Source: Marinoscillum sp965229915 (GTDB lineage Bacteria > Bacteroidota > Bacteroidia > Cytophagales > Cyclobacteriaceae). Taken from it: a DNA stretch of 64,000 bases. Positions 23,551-31,853 of this stretch are shown in pieces. The DNA lies in assembly GCF_965229915.1 (NCBI RefSeq), contig NZ_CBDDJZ010000001.1:1054001-1118000 (forward strand), read 5' to 3'. A program made the translations under genes and the position numbers. The notes beneath the pieces were generated by a model, which saw nothing but the letters and a program-made list of their open reading frames with translations, ran no database searches and had not been told where the DNA came from. Position 1 is the first letter of the stretch, and the number at the start of each line of letters is the position of its first letter.

Positions 23551-25893
23551 CTATTTCTGTTCTTCTACTGCAGCTTCAATTTCTGCTTTAGTCCCTTCTA
23601 CTGTTTTAGTTTCTGTCTTATCTCCATCGACGATAGTGATTTCTGCTTTAAGGTTTTCTTCATCTTCTCCTTCCACAGTCACTTTGATTTCACGTTTCTC
23701 TACAATTTGCTCCACAGCATCCACTTTGGCAGCACTATGAGACACTCCTCCATAGATCTCACCCAAAATAGGTGCAATAACCAGCCCTACCAAACACGTA
23801 AGTTTGATGAGGATGTTCATAGAAGGCCCTGAGGTATCCTTGAAAGGATCTCCTACAGTGTCACCAGTAACAGCCGCTTTGTGCGCATCAGATCCTTTGT
23901 AAGTCATCTCACCATCGATCATAACACCGGCTTCAAATGATTTCTTCGCATTATCCCAAGCACCACCGGCATTGTTTTGGAAGATCGCCCAAAGTACACC
24001 TGATACTGCAACCCCAGCCATATAGGAACCAAGTGCTTCGGGTCCCATGAGGAATCCAATAAGAATAGGGAATACAATGGTGATCGCACCAGGAAGCATC
24101 ATCTCTTTGATAGAAGCCTTTGTAGAGATCTCTACACACTTATCATATTCAGGCTTACCTGTTCCCTCTAGAATCCCCGGAATTTCCTTGAATTGTCTTC
24201 TTACTTCTTTCACCATCTCCATGGCGGCTTTACCAACTGATTCCATAGCCAAAGCAGAGAAGATTACTGGTACCATACCTCCAATAAATAAAGCAGCTAA
24301 CACATCCGCTTTGAAAATATTGATACCGTCAATTCCAGTGAAGGTGACATAGGCAGCAAATAGCGCCAATGCAGTCAAAGCTGCAGAAGCAATCGCAAAT
24401 CCTTTGCCAATGGCGGCAGTCGTATTACCTACTGAGTCCAGGATATCCGTTCTGGTTCTTACTTCCTCAGGTAGCTCACTCATTTCTGCTATACCACCAG
24501 CATTATCAGCGATCGGTCCGAACGCATCGATAGCCAACTGCATAGCCGTAGTAGCCATCATAGCCGAAGCTGCAATACCTACACCATAAAAACCAGCTAA
24601 CTCATACGCACCCCATATTGCTCCAGCAAAGAGAATAACCGGTCCAAAAGTCGATTTCATACCAGTAGCCAAACCTGCAATAATGTTGGTTGCGGCTCCT
24701 GTAGAAGAGTTTTGGATGATATCCATTACAGGCTTCTTGCCTAGTCCTGTGAAGTATTCTGTCATGTAAGAAATAGCTCCTCCTACGAAAAGCCCCACTA
24801 ACACAGCACCGAATACGCGAGTTGATGAAATCTCAACTATTCCTTCACCAAACAACGACATTTGCATGGTAGCAGGAAGTAACATGTTTATTAGGAAGTA
24901 ACAAGCGATTCCCGTGAGGATGATAGATCCCCAGTTACCCATATTCAAGGCTTTTTGTACTTCAGCCTCTTTGGCATTTTCATTACTTATTTTGATTACC
25001 CATGTTCCGGCTATTGAGAAGATGATCCCAACACCAGCAATAACAAGCGGCAACAAGATTGGGCCTATTCCTCCAAATTGATCTTCAATGGATCCACCCA
25101 TATCGCGGATCACATAGTTTCCAAGCACCATAGATGCCAGAACTGTTGCTACGTATGAACCAAACAAGTCGGCTCCCATACCTGCAACGTCTCCCACATT
25201 ATCACCTACGTTATCAGCAATGGTAGCAGGGTTTCTTGGGTCATCCTCGGGGATACCAGCCTCTACTTTACCTACCAGGTCAGCTCCGACATCTGCAGCT
25301 TTAGTATAAATACCTCCACCTACACGGGCAAACAATGCTATTGACTCAGCGCCTAGCGAGAACCCTGCCAAAGCCTCTAGTACCATGGTCATGTCGTCAT
25401 TGGAAGTCCACTGACCTCCCATAAACCATGTGAAGAGTAAAATGAATAGAATACTCAAACCGAAAACGGCCAAACCTGCAACACCTAATCCCATCACAGT
25501 ACCTCCTGTAAATGAAACTTTGAGTGCTTGTGGCAAACTGGTACGAGCTGCTTGAGTCGTTCTTACATTAGCTGCAGTAGCGATACGCATGCCGATATTT
25601 CCAGCTACTGCTGAGAAGATCGCCCCGATCACGAATGCAACTACAATAAACCAATGAGTTGTCTCCACCAAGGTAGATATCACTCCCAATAGGATACCAG
25701 CCACTACAACGAAGACGGCTAAAACCCTGTACTCTGCACTTAAAAATGCCAATGCTCCTTCACGAATGTGGTTAGCGAGCGATTGCATTTTATCATCTCC
25801 GGCATCTTGCTTGTTCACCCACCGTGATTTGATAATCATCACGATGATCCCAATCAATGCCAATGCCGGCACTGCGTATATCAAATAACTCAT
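23551..25893 (-). CDS. hppA: Membrane-bound ion-pumping pyrophosphatase HppA
   Basis: 780 residues, about 16 membrane spans. The substrate-binding region reads D-V-G-A-D-L-V-G-K-V-E near residue 200, then I-A-D-N-V-G-D-N-V-G-D. A second site, near residue 490, has G-N-T-T-A-A-I-G-K. The alanine where potassium-independent enzymes carry lysine indicates a potassium-dependent pump, so sodium and/or proton export is expected. The last 60 or so residues form an acidic, hydrophilic tail (E-G-E-D-E-E-N-L-K, then T-K-T-V-E-G-T-K) beyond the usual C-terminus. It uses pyrophosphate from biosynthesis to energise the membrane. Monocistronic with a recognisable promoter. Confidence 0.95.
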   Translation of the reverse strand: MSYLIYAVPALALIGIIVMIIKSRWVNKQDAGDDKMQSLANHIREGALAFLSAEYRVLAVFVVVAGILLGVISTLVETTHWFIVVAFVIGAIFSAVAGNIGMRIATAANVRTTQAARTSLPQALKVSFTGGTVMGLGVAGLAVFGLSILFILLFTWFMGGQWTSNDDMTMVLEALAGFSLGAESIALFARVGGGIYTKAADVGADLVGKVEAGIPEDDPRNPATIADNVGDNVGDVAGMGADLFGSYVATVLASMVLGNYVIRDMGGSIEDQFGGIGPILLPLVIAGVGIIFSIAGTWVIKISNENAKEAEVQKALNMGNWGSIILTGIACYFLINMLLPATMQMSLFGEGIVEISSTRVFGAVLVGLFVGGAISYMTEYFTGLGKKPVMDIIQNSSTGAATNIIAGLATGMKSTFGPVILFAGAIWGAYELAGFYGVGIAASAMMATTAMQLAIDAFGPIADNAGGIAEMSELPEEVRTRTDILDSVGNTTAAIGKGFAIASAALTALALFAAYVTFTGIDGINIFKADVLAALFIGGMVPVIFSALAMESVGKAAMEMVKEVRRQFKEIPGILEGTGKPEYDKCVEISTKASIKEMMLPGAITIVFPILIGFLMGPEALGSYMAGVAVSGVLWAIFQNNAGGAWDNAKKSFEAGVMIDGEMTYKGSDAHKAAVTGDTVGDPFKDTSGPSMNILIKLTCLVGLVIAPILGEIYGGVSHSAAKVDAVEQIVEKREIKVTVEGEDEENLKAEITIVDGDKTETKTVEGTKAEIEAAVEEQK

Positions 25894-25921
25894 ATTTTTA
25901 TTTGGTTTTTCAAAAGATGTG

Positions 25922-25952
25922 CAAAGATAATAGCCTTGAGAAATTATAAAAA
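25922..25952 (-). promoter_or_regulatory. Probable promoter of hppA
   Basis: On the minus strand, TATCTTTG (25929-25922) is an exact match to TAnnTTTG, with a T-run about 19 bp upstream in the -33 position. The hppA ATG is 28 nt further on. Confidence 0.6.
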
Positions 25953-25981
25953 TGTAAAATTTGAGGAGTATTTATTGTGAT

Positions 25982-26986
25982 TTATTGTTGATTTTCCAAA
26001 ACCTCTCCATCGAATTTGGTTTCGACAATTCCGGCTTCAAGTCCCTGCTGTTCCAGCCACTTCTTGAATACATCTGTATAACCATGCGTGACATAGACTT
26101 TTTCTGCACCCGTTTGTGCCACTGCCCAGTTAAGGCCATCCCAGTCGGCATGATCTGACATCACAAATCCATGTCCCGAATTTCTCCGGCGCTTGATCCC
26201 ACGTATCTGCATCCAACCTGAAACAGTGGCTACTTCATAGGGTTGAAATTTGCGCATCCAGGATGTCCCTACCGATGATGACGGGGTAATTATCAGACTG
26301 CCGGGATATTCCCTCTTGTCGATATCAGGACAGGCATAAGCATAGGCCGGCAGTTGAGCTCCGTCCCTTTCTAATGCCTCATTCACATTGGCGACAGCTC
26401 CTTGCACAAATACTTTTCCGATATGATGATCTATGTTATACAAAATACGCTGTGCCTTACCAAGAGCATAAGCGCATAGAATGCTCGTTTTACCTGCGGT
26501 CGCATTGCGTCGCCACCAATCATTGATCTGGTTAATGACCTCCTCTTGAGGTCTCCATTTGAATACTGGCAAACCAAAAGTGGTCTCAGTGATGAACGTA
26601 TGACACCTTACTGGTTCGAACTCACCACTAAATCCATCACTCTCTACTTTGTAGTCTCCGGATACTACCCACACTTCTCCCTTGTACTCCAGGCGAACCT
26701 GACAAGATCCCCAGATGTGACCTGCCGGATGAAACGAAAGTTTCACTCCATTGATGGTTTGGGATGCACCATGATCCAAGAGTTGCAATCTAATATCATT
26801 TCCAAGTCTCAGTTTGAGAATTTCCCGGTTGAGAGTCTGTGTGAGATAGTGTTTATGCCCAGGTCGGGCATGGTCAGCATGCGCATGGGTGATGATGGCT
26901 CGATCCACTGGTCTCCAGGGATCGATGAAAAAATCTCCCTGCGGACAATAAATGCCTGATTCGGTATAGGTCAACAGGCCATTCAT
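25982..26986 (-). CDS. Ligase-associated DNA damage response exonuclease (metallo-beta-lactamase fold)
   Basis: 334 residues. The N-terminal metal site is T-H-A-H-A-D-H-A-R-P-G-H near residues 34-45, with further ligands in H-P-A-G-H-I-W-G-S and S-G-D-Y-K. It belongs to the MBL/beta-CASP nuclease superfamily, in the ligase-associated subfamily; a Pseudomonas relative is known as a manganese-dependent nuclease. In many genomes it sits directly beside the ligase and Lhr helicase; here it is 5.7 kb upstream of them. Its start overlaps the flavin reductase-like gene by 4 nt (ATGA), so it is translationally coupled to that gene instead. Confidence 0.93.
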   Translation of the reverse strand: MNGLLTYTESGIYCPQGDFFIDPWRPVDRAIITHAHADHARPGHKHYLTQTLNREILKLRLGNDIRLQLLDHGASQTINGVKLSFHPAGHIWGSCQVRLEYKGEVWVVSGDYKVESDGFSGEFEPVRCHTFITETTFGLPVFKWRPQEEVINQINDWWRRNATAGKTSILCAYALGKAQRILYNIDHHIGKVFVQGAVANVNEALERDGAQLPAYAYACPDIDKREYPGSLIITPSSSVGTSWMRKFQPYEVATVSGWMQIRGIKRRRNSGHGFVMSDHADWDGLNWAVAQTGAEKVYVTHGYTDVFKKWLEQQGLEAGIVETKFDGEVLENQQ

Positions 26987-27606
26987 AGCTCCTTGGGCTC
27001 ATGACCAGGTTTGGCGTAGGTGAATCTGGCAATTTTACTGGTCTGGTGATAACTGTCCAACCCTGAGCAGGTCAAAGTACCGGCTGCCTCGAGATCTACA
27101 AAACCATCTTCCAGTATTACCTCGTCGGGAACCTTGATGCTTAGAATCTTACCTACAACAAAATGAGTTCCGTTCGCTTTTACATCCAGGTTTTCTACCA
27201 GCTCGCAGGCGATTTGAATATGCGATTCGTTTACAAAAGGTGCTCCAAAACCATCGACCCATTCTTCTGTGAGTCCACATGCATTGAACTCACTCTCTTC
27301 CCACCTTGCTGCAGTATGATGTGCTTTTTTGACAAAGGATGAGTGGATGTGATTGATGGTAAACACCTTGCTGGCAAGAATATTTGAGTAGGTATGTCGG
27401 GGTACCACGTCCGGCCTGAACAGAATTCCAATAAGTGGTGGATTGGCTCCAACGTGTATGATTTGGCTAAGAATGGCCAGATTAGTCTGGTTGGCAAGGC
27501 TCTTGGTACCCACCAAAGCCACGCTTTTGAAACCTGTGATTGAATTAATCAGATTGGTACGAAATCGCTGGTCTAAGCCTGCAATCCCTTCACTTGACAA
27601 TATCAT
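26983..27606 (-). CDS. Flavin reductase-like domain protein
   Basis: 207 residues with the split-barrel FMN-binding fold. Recognisable pieces are N-L-I-N-S-I-T-G-F-K-S-V-A-L-V-G-T near the N-terminus, N-P-P-L-I-G-I-L-F-R-P near 74-84 and H-T-Y-S-N-I-L. A typical partner would be a flavin-dependent monooxygenase, but none is adjacent. Both ends overlap neighbours by 4 nt (unknown protein upstream, exonuclease downstream), so it belongs to a coupled gene set. The domain is clear and the substrate is unknown. Confidence 0.85.
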   Translation of the reverse strand: MILSSEGIAGLDQRFRTNLINSITGFKSVALVGTKSLANQTNLAILSQIIHVGANPPLIGILFRPDVVPRHTYSNILASKVFTINHIHSSFVKKAHHTAARWEESEFNACGLTEEWVDGFGAPFVNESHIQIACELVENLDVKANGTHFVVGKILSIKVPDEVILEDGFVDLEAAGTLTCSGLDSYHQTSKIARFTYAKPGHEPKEL

Positions 27607-28049
27607 CGGTCAAGTGCTTCTTCTAAACTATCGCAGTAAATTATGTCCAATTGATCCATAACCTCATTGGGTATTTTTTCCAGAAGTGGCTTTTTGGCGA
27701 TCTCTACCGCTTTCACAAACCATGGAAGATCAGGAAGAAGCTTTCGATGTTTAACAAGTCCACTTTCAATCATTTTGGTTTTCCACTCTATAAAGTACCA
27801 CTCCATAGATGGCTGATGAAATGTCCGAAGTTCACGCTTATCAAAAATGAATTTCTCAAAACTTCCGTGCAGTACTTGTTTGCTGATTTGATTGAATGTT
27901 TCTATAAAAAATCGAATAGGAACATAATCCGCTGTGATTTTACAGGAAATGGTCTTTCGAGATCTATTGGTATAAACCTCTGCATATTCATTGGAATAGA
28001 TTTTTTCAAATCCCAAGTCAGTCAATTGCTTTTCCATGACATCCTTCAT
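27603..28049 (-). CDS. Protein of unknown function, 148 residues
   Basis: A cytoplasmic protein with no signal or membrane span. It contains F-D-K-R-E-L-R-T-F-H-Q-P-S near residues 69-81 and a following W-Y-F-I-E-W pattern. The alternating strand-helix look and the F-D-K-R-E motif are reminiscent of SpoIIAA/STAS-like folds, but I cannot confirm this. The stop overlaps the flavin reductase-like gene by 4 nt. The gene lies 12 nt after the coiled-coil gene, so a four-gene leftward unit ends with the repair exonuclease. Confidence 0.75.
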   Translation of the reverse strand: MKDVMEKQLTDLGFEKIYSNEYAEVYTNRSRKTISCKITADYVPIRFFIETFNQISKQVLHGSFEKFIFDKRELRTFHQPSMEWYFIEWKTKMIESGLVKHRKLLPDLPWFVKAVEIAKKPLLEKIPNEVMDQLDIIYCDSLEEALDR

Positions 28050-28061
28050 CTTACTCTTGAT

Positions 28062-28325
28062 TTAGTGATAGCCATTACTATTGCGCTCGTCATCATTTTC
28101 AACTCTGGCTTTAAACTCTTTTAATTGATTCTCGAGTTTCATAGCGTATTCCAGAGCTGTTTTCATCATTTCTTCCTGGGCAGCCATCTTCTCTTTAAGA
28201 AGACCCATATCGGAGGAAAATTGTTTGATTTTTGACTCATACTCCTCCTTGAGACGCTCTTTCTCCAACTGAGCTTTTTTCAGCTCTTCCTTAAAAATCA
28301 TGAATGCTTCTGGTGGACGACTCAT
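28062..28325 (-). CDS. Small coiled-coil protein of unknown function
   Basis: 87 residues. From about residue 11 to 75 it is one highly charged helix with heptad-like spacing (E-E-L-K-K-A-Q-L-E-K-E-R-L-K, then M-K-L-E-N-Q-L-K-E-F). Such a protein would oligomerise or bind partners. No domain is recognised. It is first in the leftward set leading to the exonuclease. Codon pattern and the snug 12-nt spacing to the next gene support it being real. Confidence 0.7.
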   Translation of the reverse strand: MSRPPEAFMIFKEELKKAQLEKERLKEEYESKIKQFSSDMGLLKEKMAAQEEMMKTALEYAMKLENQLKEFKARVENDDERNSNGYH

Positions 28326-28383
28326 AAAAACGTTGTCTTAACTATTAATTAAGCTGTTCTATGAAATTGTTTAGATTTTTTTT

Positions 28384-29085
28384 TCAAAGAGGACGAATAG
28401 ACGACATACCCCCGTCCAAATGGAGCACCTGACCTGTCATCCAACTGGTAGCTCCAGATAGCAAATAAGCTGCTGCGTCCGCCATTTCTCCGGCAGTCCC
28501 GACTCGTTTCAAAGGGTGACGATCTTCTGAGGCTTTTCGCTTGTCGTCACTAGATAACAAACTGGAGGCCATGGGTGTATCTGTGAGGCTCGGCGCAATG
28601 GCGTTGACACGGATGCCCTGCCTCGCAAACTCTGCAGCCAGTGATCTCGTGACACCCTCAATAGCACCTTTGGCGGCTGCCACACTGGTATGAAAACTCA
28701 TTCCTTGTGACACTGCCACCGTGCTAAAAAAGACAATGGAGGCAGATTCAGATTTTTTGAGACTTTTCAGGCTTGCTTTTACAGCATTCAATGCTCCTAC
28801 CACATTGATCCGATAATCTTCCAGATAGTCCTGTGGTTTTAAACTCTGAAACGGTTTTAAGTTGATAGAGCCCGGACAGTACACCAATCCATCCAATTGC
28901 TCTGGCAGCCCTTCGATGGATTGGAAGTCTTCAGTCACGTCAAGTGAAATGTTCGCAACACCATCAGCTTCTGATCTGGAAGCATTGATGACATTGGCTC
29001 CTGATGATTTGAGTTTAGAAACAAGAGCCTTACCTATCCCGCTGGTTCCGCCAACCACCAGTATGTTCTTTCCTTCAAACTCCAT
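28384..29085 (-). CDS. Atypical short-chain dehydrogenase/reductase, candidate sepiapterin-type reductase
   Basis: 233 residues. The nucleotide-binding G-G-T-S-G-I-G (residues 12-18), N94 and S121 of the SDR core are present, and the tail reads W-M-T-G-Q-V-L-H-L-D-G-G. The active-site Y-x-x-x-K is altered: lysine 139 is kept, but residue 135 is valine instead of tyrosine. The gene ends the PTPS-folE operon, 8 nt after folE, which points to a role in pterin reduction (sepiapterin or a dihydropterin). With the Tyr missing it may use another proton donor or a different chemistry. The SDR fold is sure and the substrate is inferred from context. Confidence 0.85.
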   Translation of the reverse strand: MEFEGKNILVVGGTSGIGKALVSKLKSSGANVINASRSEADGVANISLDVTEDFQSIEGLPEQLDGLVYCPGSINLKPFQSLKPQDYLEDYRINVVGALNAVKASLKSLKKSESASIVFFSTVAVSQGMSFHTSVAAAKGAIEGVTRSLAAEFARQGIRVNAIAPSLTDTPMASSLLSSDDKRKASEDRHPLKRVGTAGEMADAAAYLLSGATSWMTGQVLHLDGGMSSIRPL

Positions 29086-29093
29086 GAGTTACT

Positions 29094-29780
29094 CTATTTT
29101 AAATCTGTCTTTGAATTGATGTAATTCAAAAATTCGGTTTTAACACTCTGTTCCTTGAATTTACCATCAAAAAAAGCCGTACCTGTCATGCTGTTGGTAT
29201 CATTCACACCTCTGGATGATACACACATGTGGGTGGCGTCCAACACAACAGCCACATCTCTGGTCTGAAGTACTTCTTTCAGCTCATTGGCAATCTGCAC
29301 AGTGAGACGCTCCTGTACCTGCGGCCTTTTAGAATAGTACTGAACGATCCGATTGATCTTAGACAAACCAATCACCTTGCCACTAGAGAAATATGCCACA
29401 TGGGCCTTACCATAGATGGGTACAAAATGATGCTCGCAGTGCGAATAGAATGTAATATCCTTTTCGACCAGCATTTGATCATAGTTGTACTTGTTCTCAA
29501 AAAGCCGGGCTTTGGGCTTATTCTTAGGATTCAATCCGCTGAACACCTCCTGTACATACATTTTGGCCACACGCTTTGGTGTGCCTTGCAGGCTATCATC
29601 TGTCAGGTCTAATCCCAATATTTCCATGATCTCTTTGAAATGTTTTGAGATCAATTCGATCTTCAGATCATCATCCTTGGCAAAAGCATCTGGTCTTAAA
29701 GGGGTTTCATCAGAAGAACCTACGTGATCTTCTTCAAACTCATCTTCCATATCTTGCAAATTAAGCGGGGTATTCAACAT
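29094..29780 (-). CDS. folE: GTP cyclohydrolase I FolE
   Basis: 228 residues. The zinc and catalytic region Y-S-H-C-E-H-H-F-V-P (about residues 117-126) and D-A-T-H-M-C-V-S-S-R-G are those of type IA cyclohydrolase. It converts GTP to 7,8-dihydroneopterin triphosphate, the first step of folate, queuosine and tetrahydrobiopterin synthesis. An acidic N-terminal extension of about 40 residues precedes the core. Its start overlaps the PTPS gene by 20 nt. Partners here point to biopterin rather than folate. Confidence 0.96.
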   Translation of the reverse strand: MLNTPLNLQDMEDEFEEDHVGSSDETPLRPDAFAKDDDLKIELISKHFKEIMEILGLDLTDDSLQGTPKRVAKMYVQEVFSGLNPKNKPKARLFENKYNYDQMLVEKDITFYSHCEHHFVPIYGKAHVAYFSSGKVIGLSKINRIVQYYSKRPQVQERLTVQIANELKEVLQTRDVAVVLDATHMCVSSRGVNDTNSMTGTAFFDGKFKEQSVKTEFLNYINSKTDLK

Positions 29781-30168
29781 AGTTTCTCTCTGTTTCGTAT
29801 AAAGTCACTTTCATTTCTAATCGCTCATCAATTTTTGGTCTCAAGATATTGTAGATGACTACCGCAATATTTTCAGCCGTTGGGTTGAGCTCTTTAAACT
29901 CGTCTGTATCTAAATTCAAATTCTTGTGATCAAACCTGATCAATACTTCATTCTTGATCAGATCACTTAATTCCTTCATGTCGTACACATAACCTGTGTC
30001 AGGATCTGGCTCGCCTACCAATTTGACAATTAGCTCATAATTATGGCCGTGCCAATTGGGGTTGTTACATTTCCCGAAAACCTCATCATTTTTCTGTTCA
30101 GACCACTTAGGGTTATTAAGACGATGGGCAGCGTTAAAGTGTTCCTTGCGAAATACAGCTATCTTCAT
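29761..30168 (-). CDS. 6-pyruvoyl-tetrahydropterin synthase (PTPS), eukaryote-like type
   Basis: 135 residues. Zinc ligands H15, H40 and H42; catalytic Cys34 in C-N-N-P-N-W-H-G-H-N-Y; Asp80-His81 in F-D-H-K-N-L; and Glu125 in L-Y-E-T-E. The spacing Cys-x5-His-Gly-His matches animal PTPS, whereas bacterial QueD enzymes for queuosine have Cys-x3-His-Gly-His. It should turn dihydroneopterin triphosphate into 6-pyruvoyl-tetrahydropterin. It is the first gene of the leftward PTPS-folE-SDR operon, divergent from the oxidoreductase at 30275. I therefore favour tetrahydrobiopterin synthesis over QueD, though annotation pipelines will probably call it QueD. Confidence 0.9.
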   Translation of the reverse strand: MKIAVFRKEHFNAAHRLNNPKWSEQKNDEVFGKCNNPNWHGHNYELIVKLVGEPDPDTGYVYDMKELSDLIKNEVLIRFDHKNLNLDTDEFKELNPTAENIAVVIYNILRPKIDERLEMKVTLYETERNYVEYPA

Positions 30169-30274
30169 GAATTAGTGCTTTTGGCAAAATAGTAACATTC
30201 TGACCACATTTTTTCTCTCAAACATAAAGCAAAATCTATTTGTTTAACTTTTATTGAGATAAATTAAACATTTA

Positions 30275-31711
30275 ATGCGGGATGTGATCGTAATCGGTAG
30301 CGGAATGGGTGCTCTCACTGCTGCAGCTATGCTGACCAAACGGGGAATGAAGCCACTTATCATAGAGCAAAACTGGCAACCTGGCGGCTGCACTTCTTCG
30401 TTTTGGCGCAAGGGCTATGTATTTGAAGCTGGTGCAACCACACTGGTGGGATTAGATGCTCATATGCCGCTTAGGTATTTGCTGGATTCGACCGGAATAG
30501 AAATTCCTTCAAGAAAATTGGAGCTACCCATGCAGGTACATATTGATGACAAGGTAATCAACAGGTATCAAGACCTAGAGAAATGGAAAAAAGAAGCAGG
30601 CAAACACTTCACTGGTAATCAGGAGAAATTCTGGCAGGTTGCCTATGGGTTAAGTCAGTTTGTGTGGAAGGCCTCTACTCGATACCAACATTTCCCACCT
30701 AAGACCTGGCAGGACTGGCTGAATCTCGCAAAAAAAGCCAATCCTATGGATGTACTGGACGCCCGATTTGCCTTTAAGTCCACTCAGGACATAGTGGATC
30801 GTTCAGGTATAAATGACTCGTTGTTCAAGCGATTTGTAGATGAACAGCTTTTGATCACTGCTCAAAATCGTGCAGAAGAAGTCAATCATCTATTTGGTGC
30901 TGCGGCACTTTGCTATACCAATTATGGCAATCATTACATAGATGGTGGCTTGATCAATCTGGTGAAACCCATTATCAACTACATCACCGATAATGGCGGG
31001 GAAATCATCTACAGAGATGGCGTACAGCACATCATCAAAGAAAAAGATACCTATCAGGTTATTACAAAAAACAGTCGGTTCAAAAGTAAATACCTCATCT
31101 CTGGCATTCCCATCAACAATCTGCAATCCATAAGCTCCAATGTCATTAGAAAACCAATTCATCAGAAACTACTCACTTCAGAAAAGCTCTACAGTGCCTT
31201 TCAGATGGGAGTTGCCTTTAGGCCACATCGTAATTATGAAAGTCTGCACCATCAGATTCATCTAAATGCGCCGTTATCCGAGACTGGCAGTCACAGCATT
31301 TTCTTGAGCTTAAGCCACCCTGAAGACACCACAAGATCTGAAGATGGATGCATGGTGGCGTCTATTAGTACACACATTCCCGACCCTAAAAACACCATCG
31401 TTGACTCAGCGAAAGTGGAAGCAGCTATTTTGAACATCTTGCAAGAGCGAGACCTCATTCGAACAAACCAAGTGGTATTTCAGCATAGTAGCGGTCCTAA
31501 GTCATGGAGTAAATGGACTGGTCGTGCTTTTGGTTTTGTAGGCGGCTATCCACAGTACTTAAAAACCAAACCCTGGCAGATGATCGAAGCTCGTCTCGAT
31601 ATGGACAAAGCCTATCAATGTGGAGATACAGCATACCCCGGGCAGGGCATTCCCGGCGCAACATTGAGTGGGTTGATTGCCGCTCAAAAATTAGTCTCTG
31701 ACTGGTTATAA
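30275..31711 (+). CDS. Phytoene desaturase / carotenoid isomerase-like FAD oxidoreductase
   Basis: 478 residues. The N-terminal FAD-binding motif V-I-G-S-G-M-G-A-L-T-A-A (residues 6-17) is followed by E-Q-N-W-Q-P-G-G-C-T-S-S-F, and the C-terminal FAD contact reads G-D-T-A-Y-P-G-Q-G-I-P-G-A. This is the layout of CrtI/CrtISO-type flavoenzymes. Substrate is uncertain: carotenoids or another isoprenoid. No other carotenoid genes are in the window. The gene is divergent from PTPS across a 106-bp AT-rich region. Confidence 0.85.
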   Translation: MRDVIVIGSGMGALTAAAMLTKRGMKPLIIEQNWQPGGCTSSFWRKGYVFEAGATTLVGLDAHMPLRYLLDSTGIEIPSRKLELPMQVHIDDKVINRYQDLEKWKKEAGKHFTGNQEKFWQVAYGLSQFVWKASTRYQHFPPKTWQDWLNLAKKANPMDVLDARFAFKSTQDIVDRSGINDSLFKRFVDEQLLITAQNRAEEVNHLFGAAALCYTNYGNHYIDGGLINLVKPIINYITDNGGEIIYRDGVQHIIKEKDTYQVITKNSRFKSKYLISGIPINNLQSISSNVIRKPIHQKLLTSEKLYSAFQMGVAFRPHRNYESLHHQIHLNAPLSETGSHSIFLSLSHPEDTTRSEDGCMVASISTHIPDPKNTIVDSAKVEAAILNILQERDLIRTNQVVFQHSSGPKSWSKWTGRAFGFVGGYPQYLKTKPWQMIEARLDMDKAYQCGDTAYPGQGIPGATLSGLIAAQKLVSDWL

Positions 31712-31791
31712 TTCAATTTTTTCTACCAAAATCAACATACCTGTGCGTGGTATATAATTATACTATTCCTTTATTTAATTGCATTATTGTA

Positions 31792-31821
31792 TTGCAGTAT
31801 CAGATGAATTACCTATATTTA
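31792..31821 (+). promoter_or_regulatory. Probable promoter of the TerB-like gene
   Basis: TTG (31792-31794), 19 bp, TATATTTA (31814-31821), close to the Bacteroidota consensus. The ATG at 31854 is 32 nt downstream. Confidence 0.5.
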
Positions 31822-31853
31822 TCGATGAAACCACTAATTAAATAGATAAGAAT

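Noticed and set aside
29761..30168. QueD (queuosine pathway) identity for the PTPS gene
   Set aside because: The cysteine-to-HGH spacing is of the PTPS type and no queuosine genes are adjacent.
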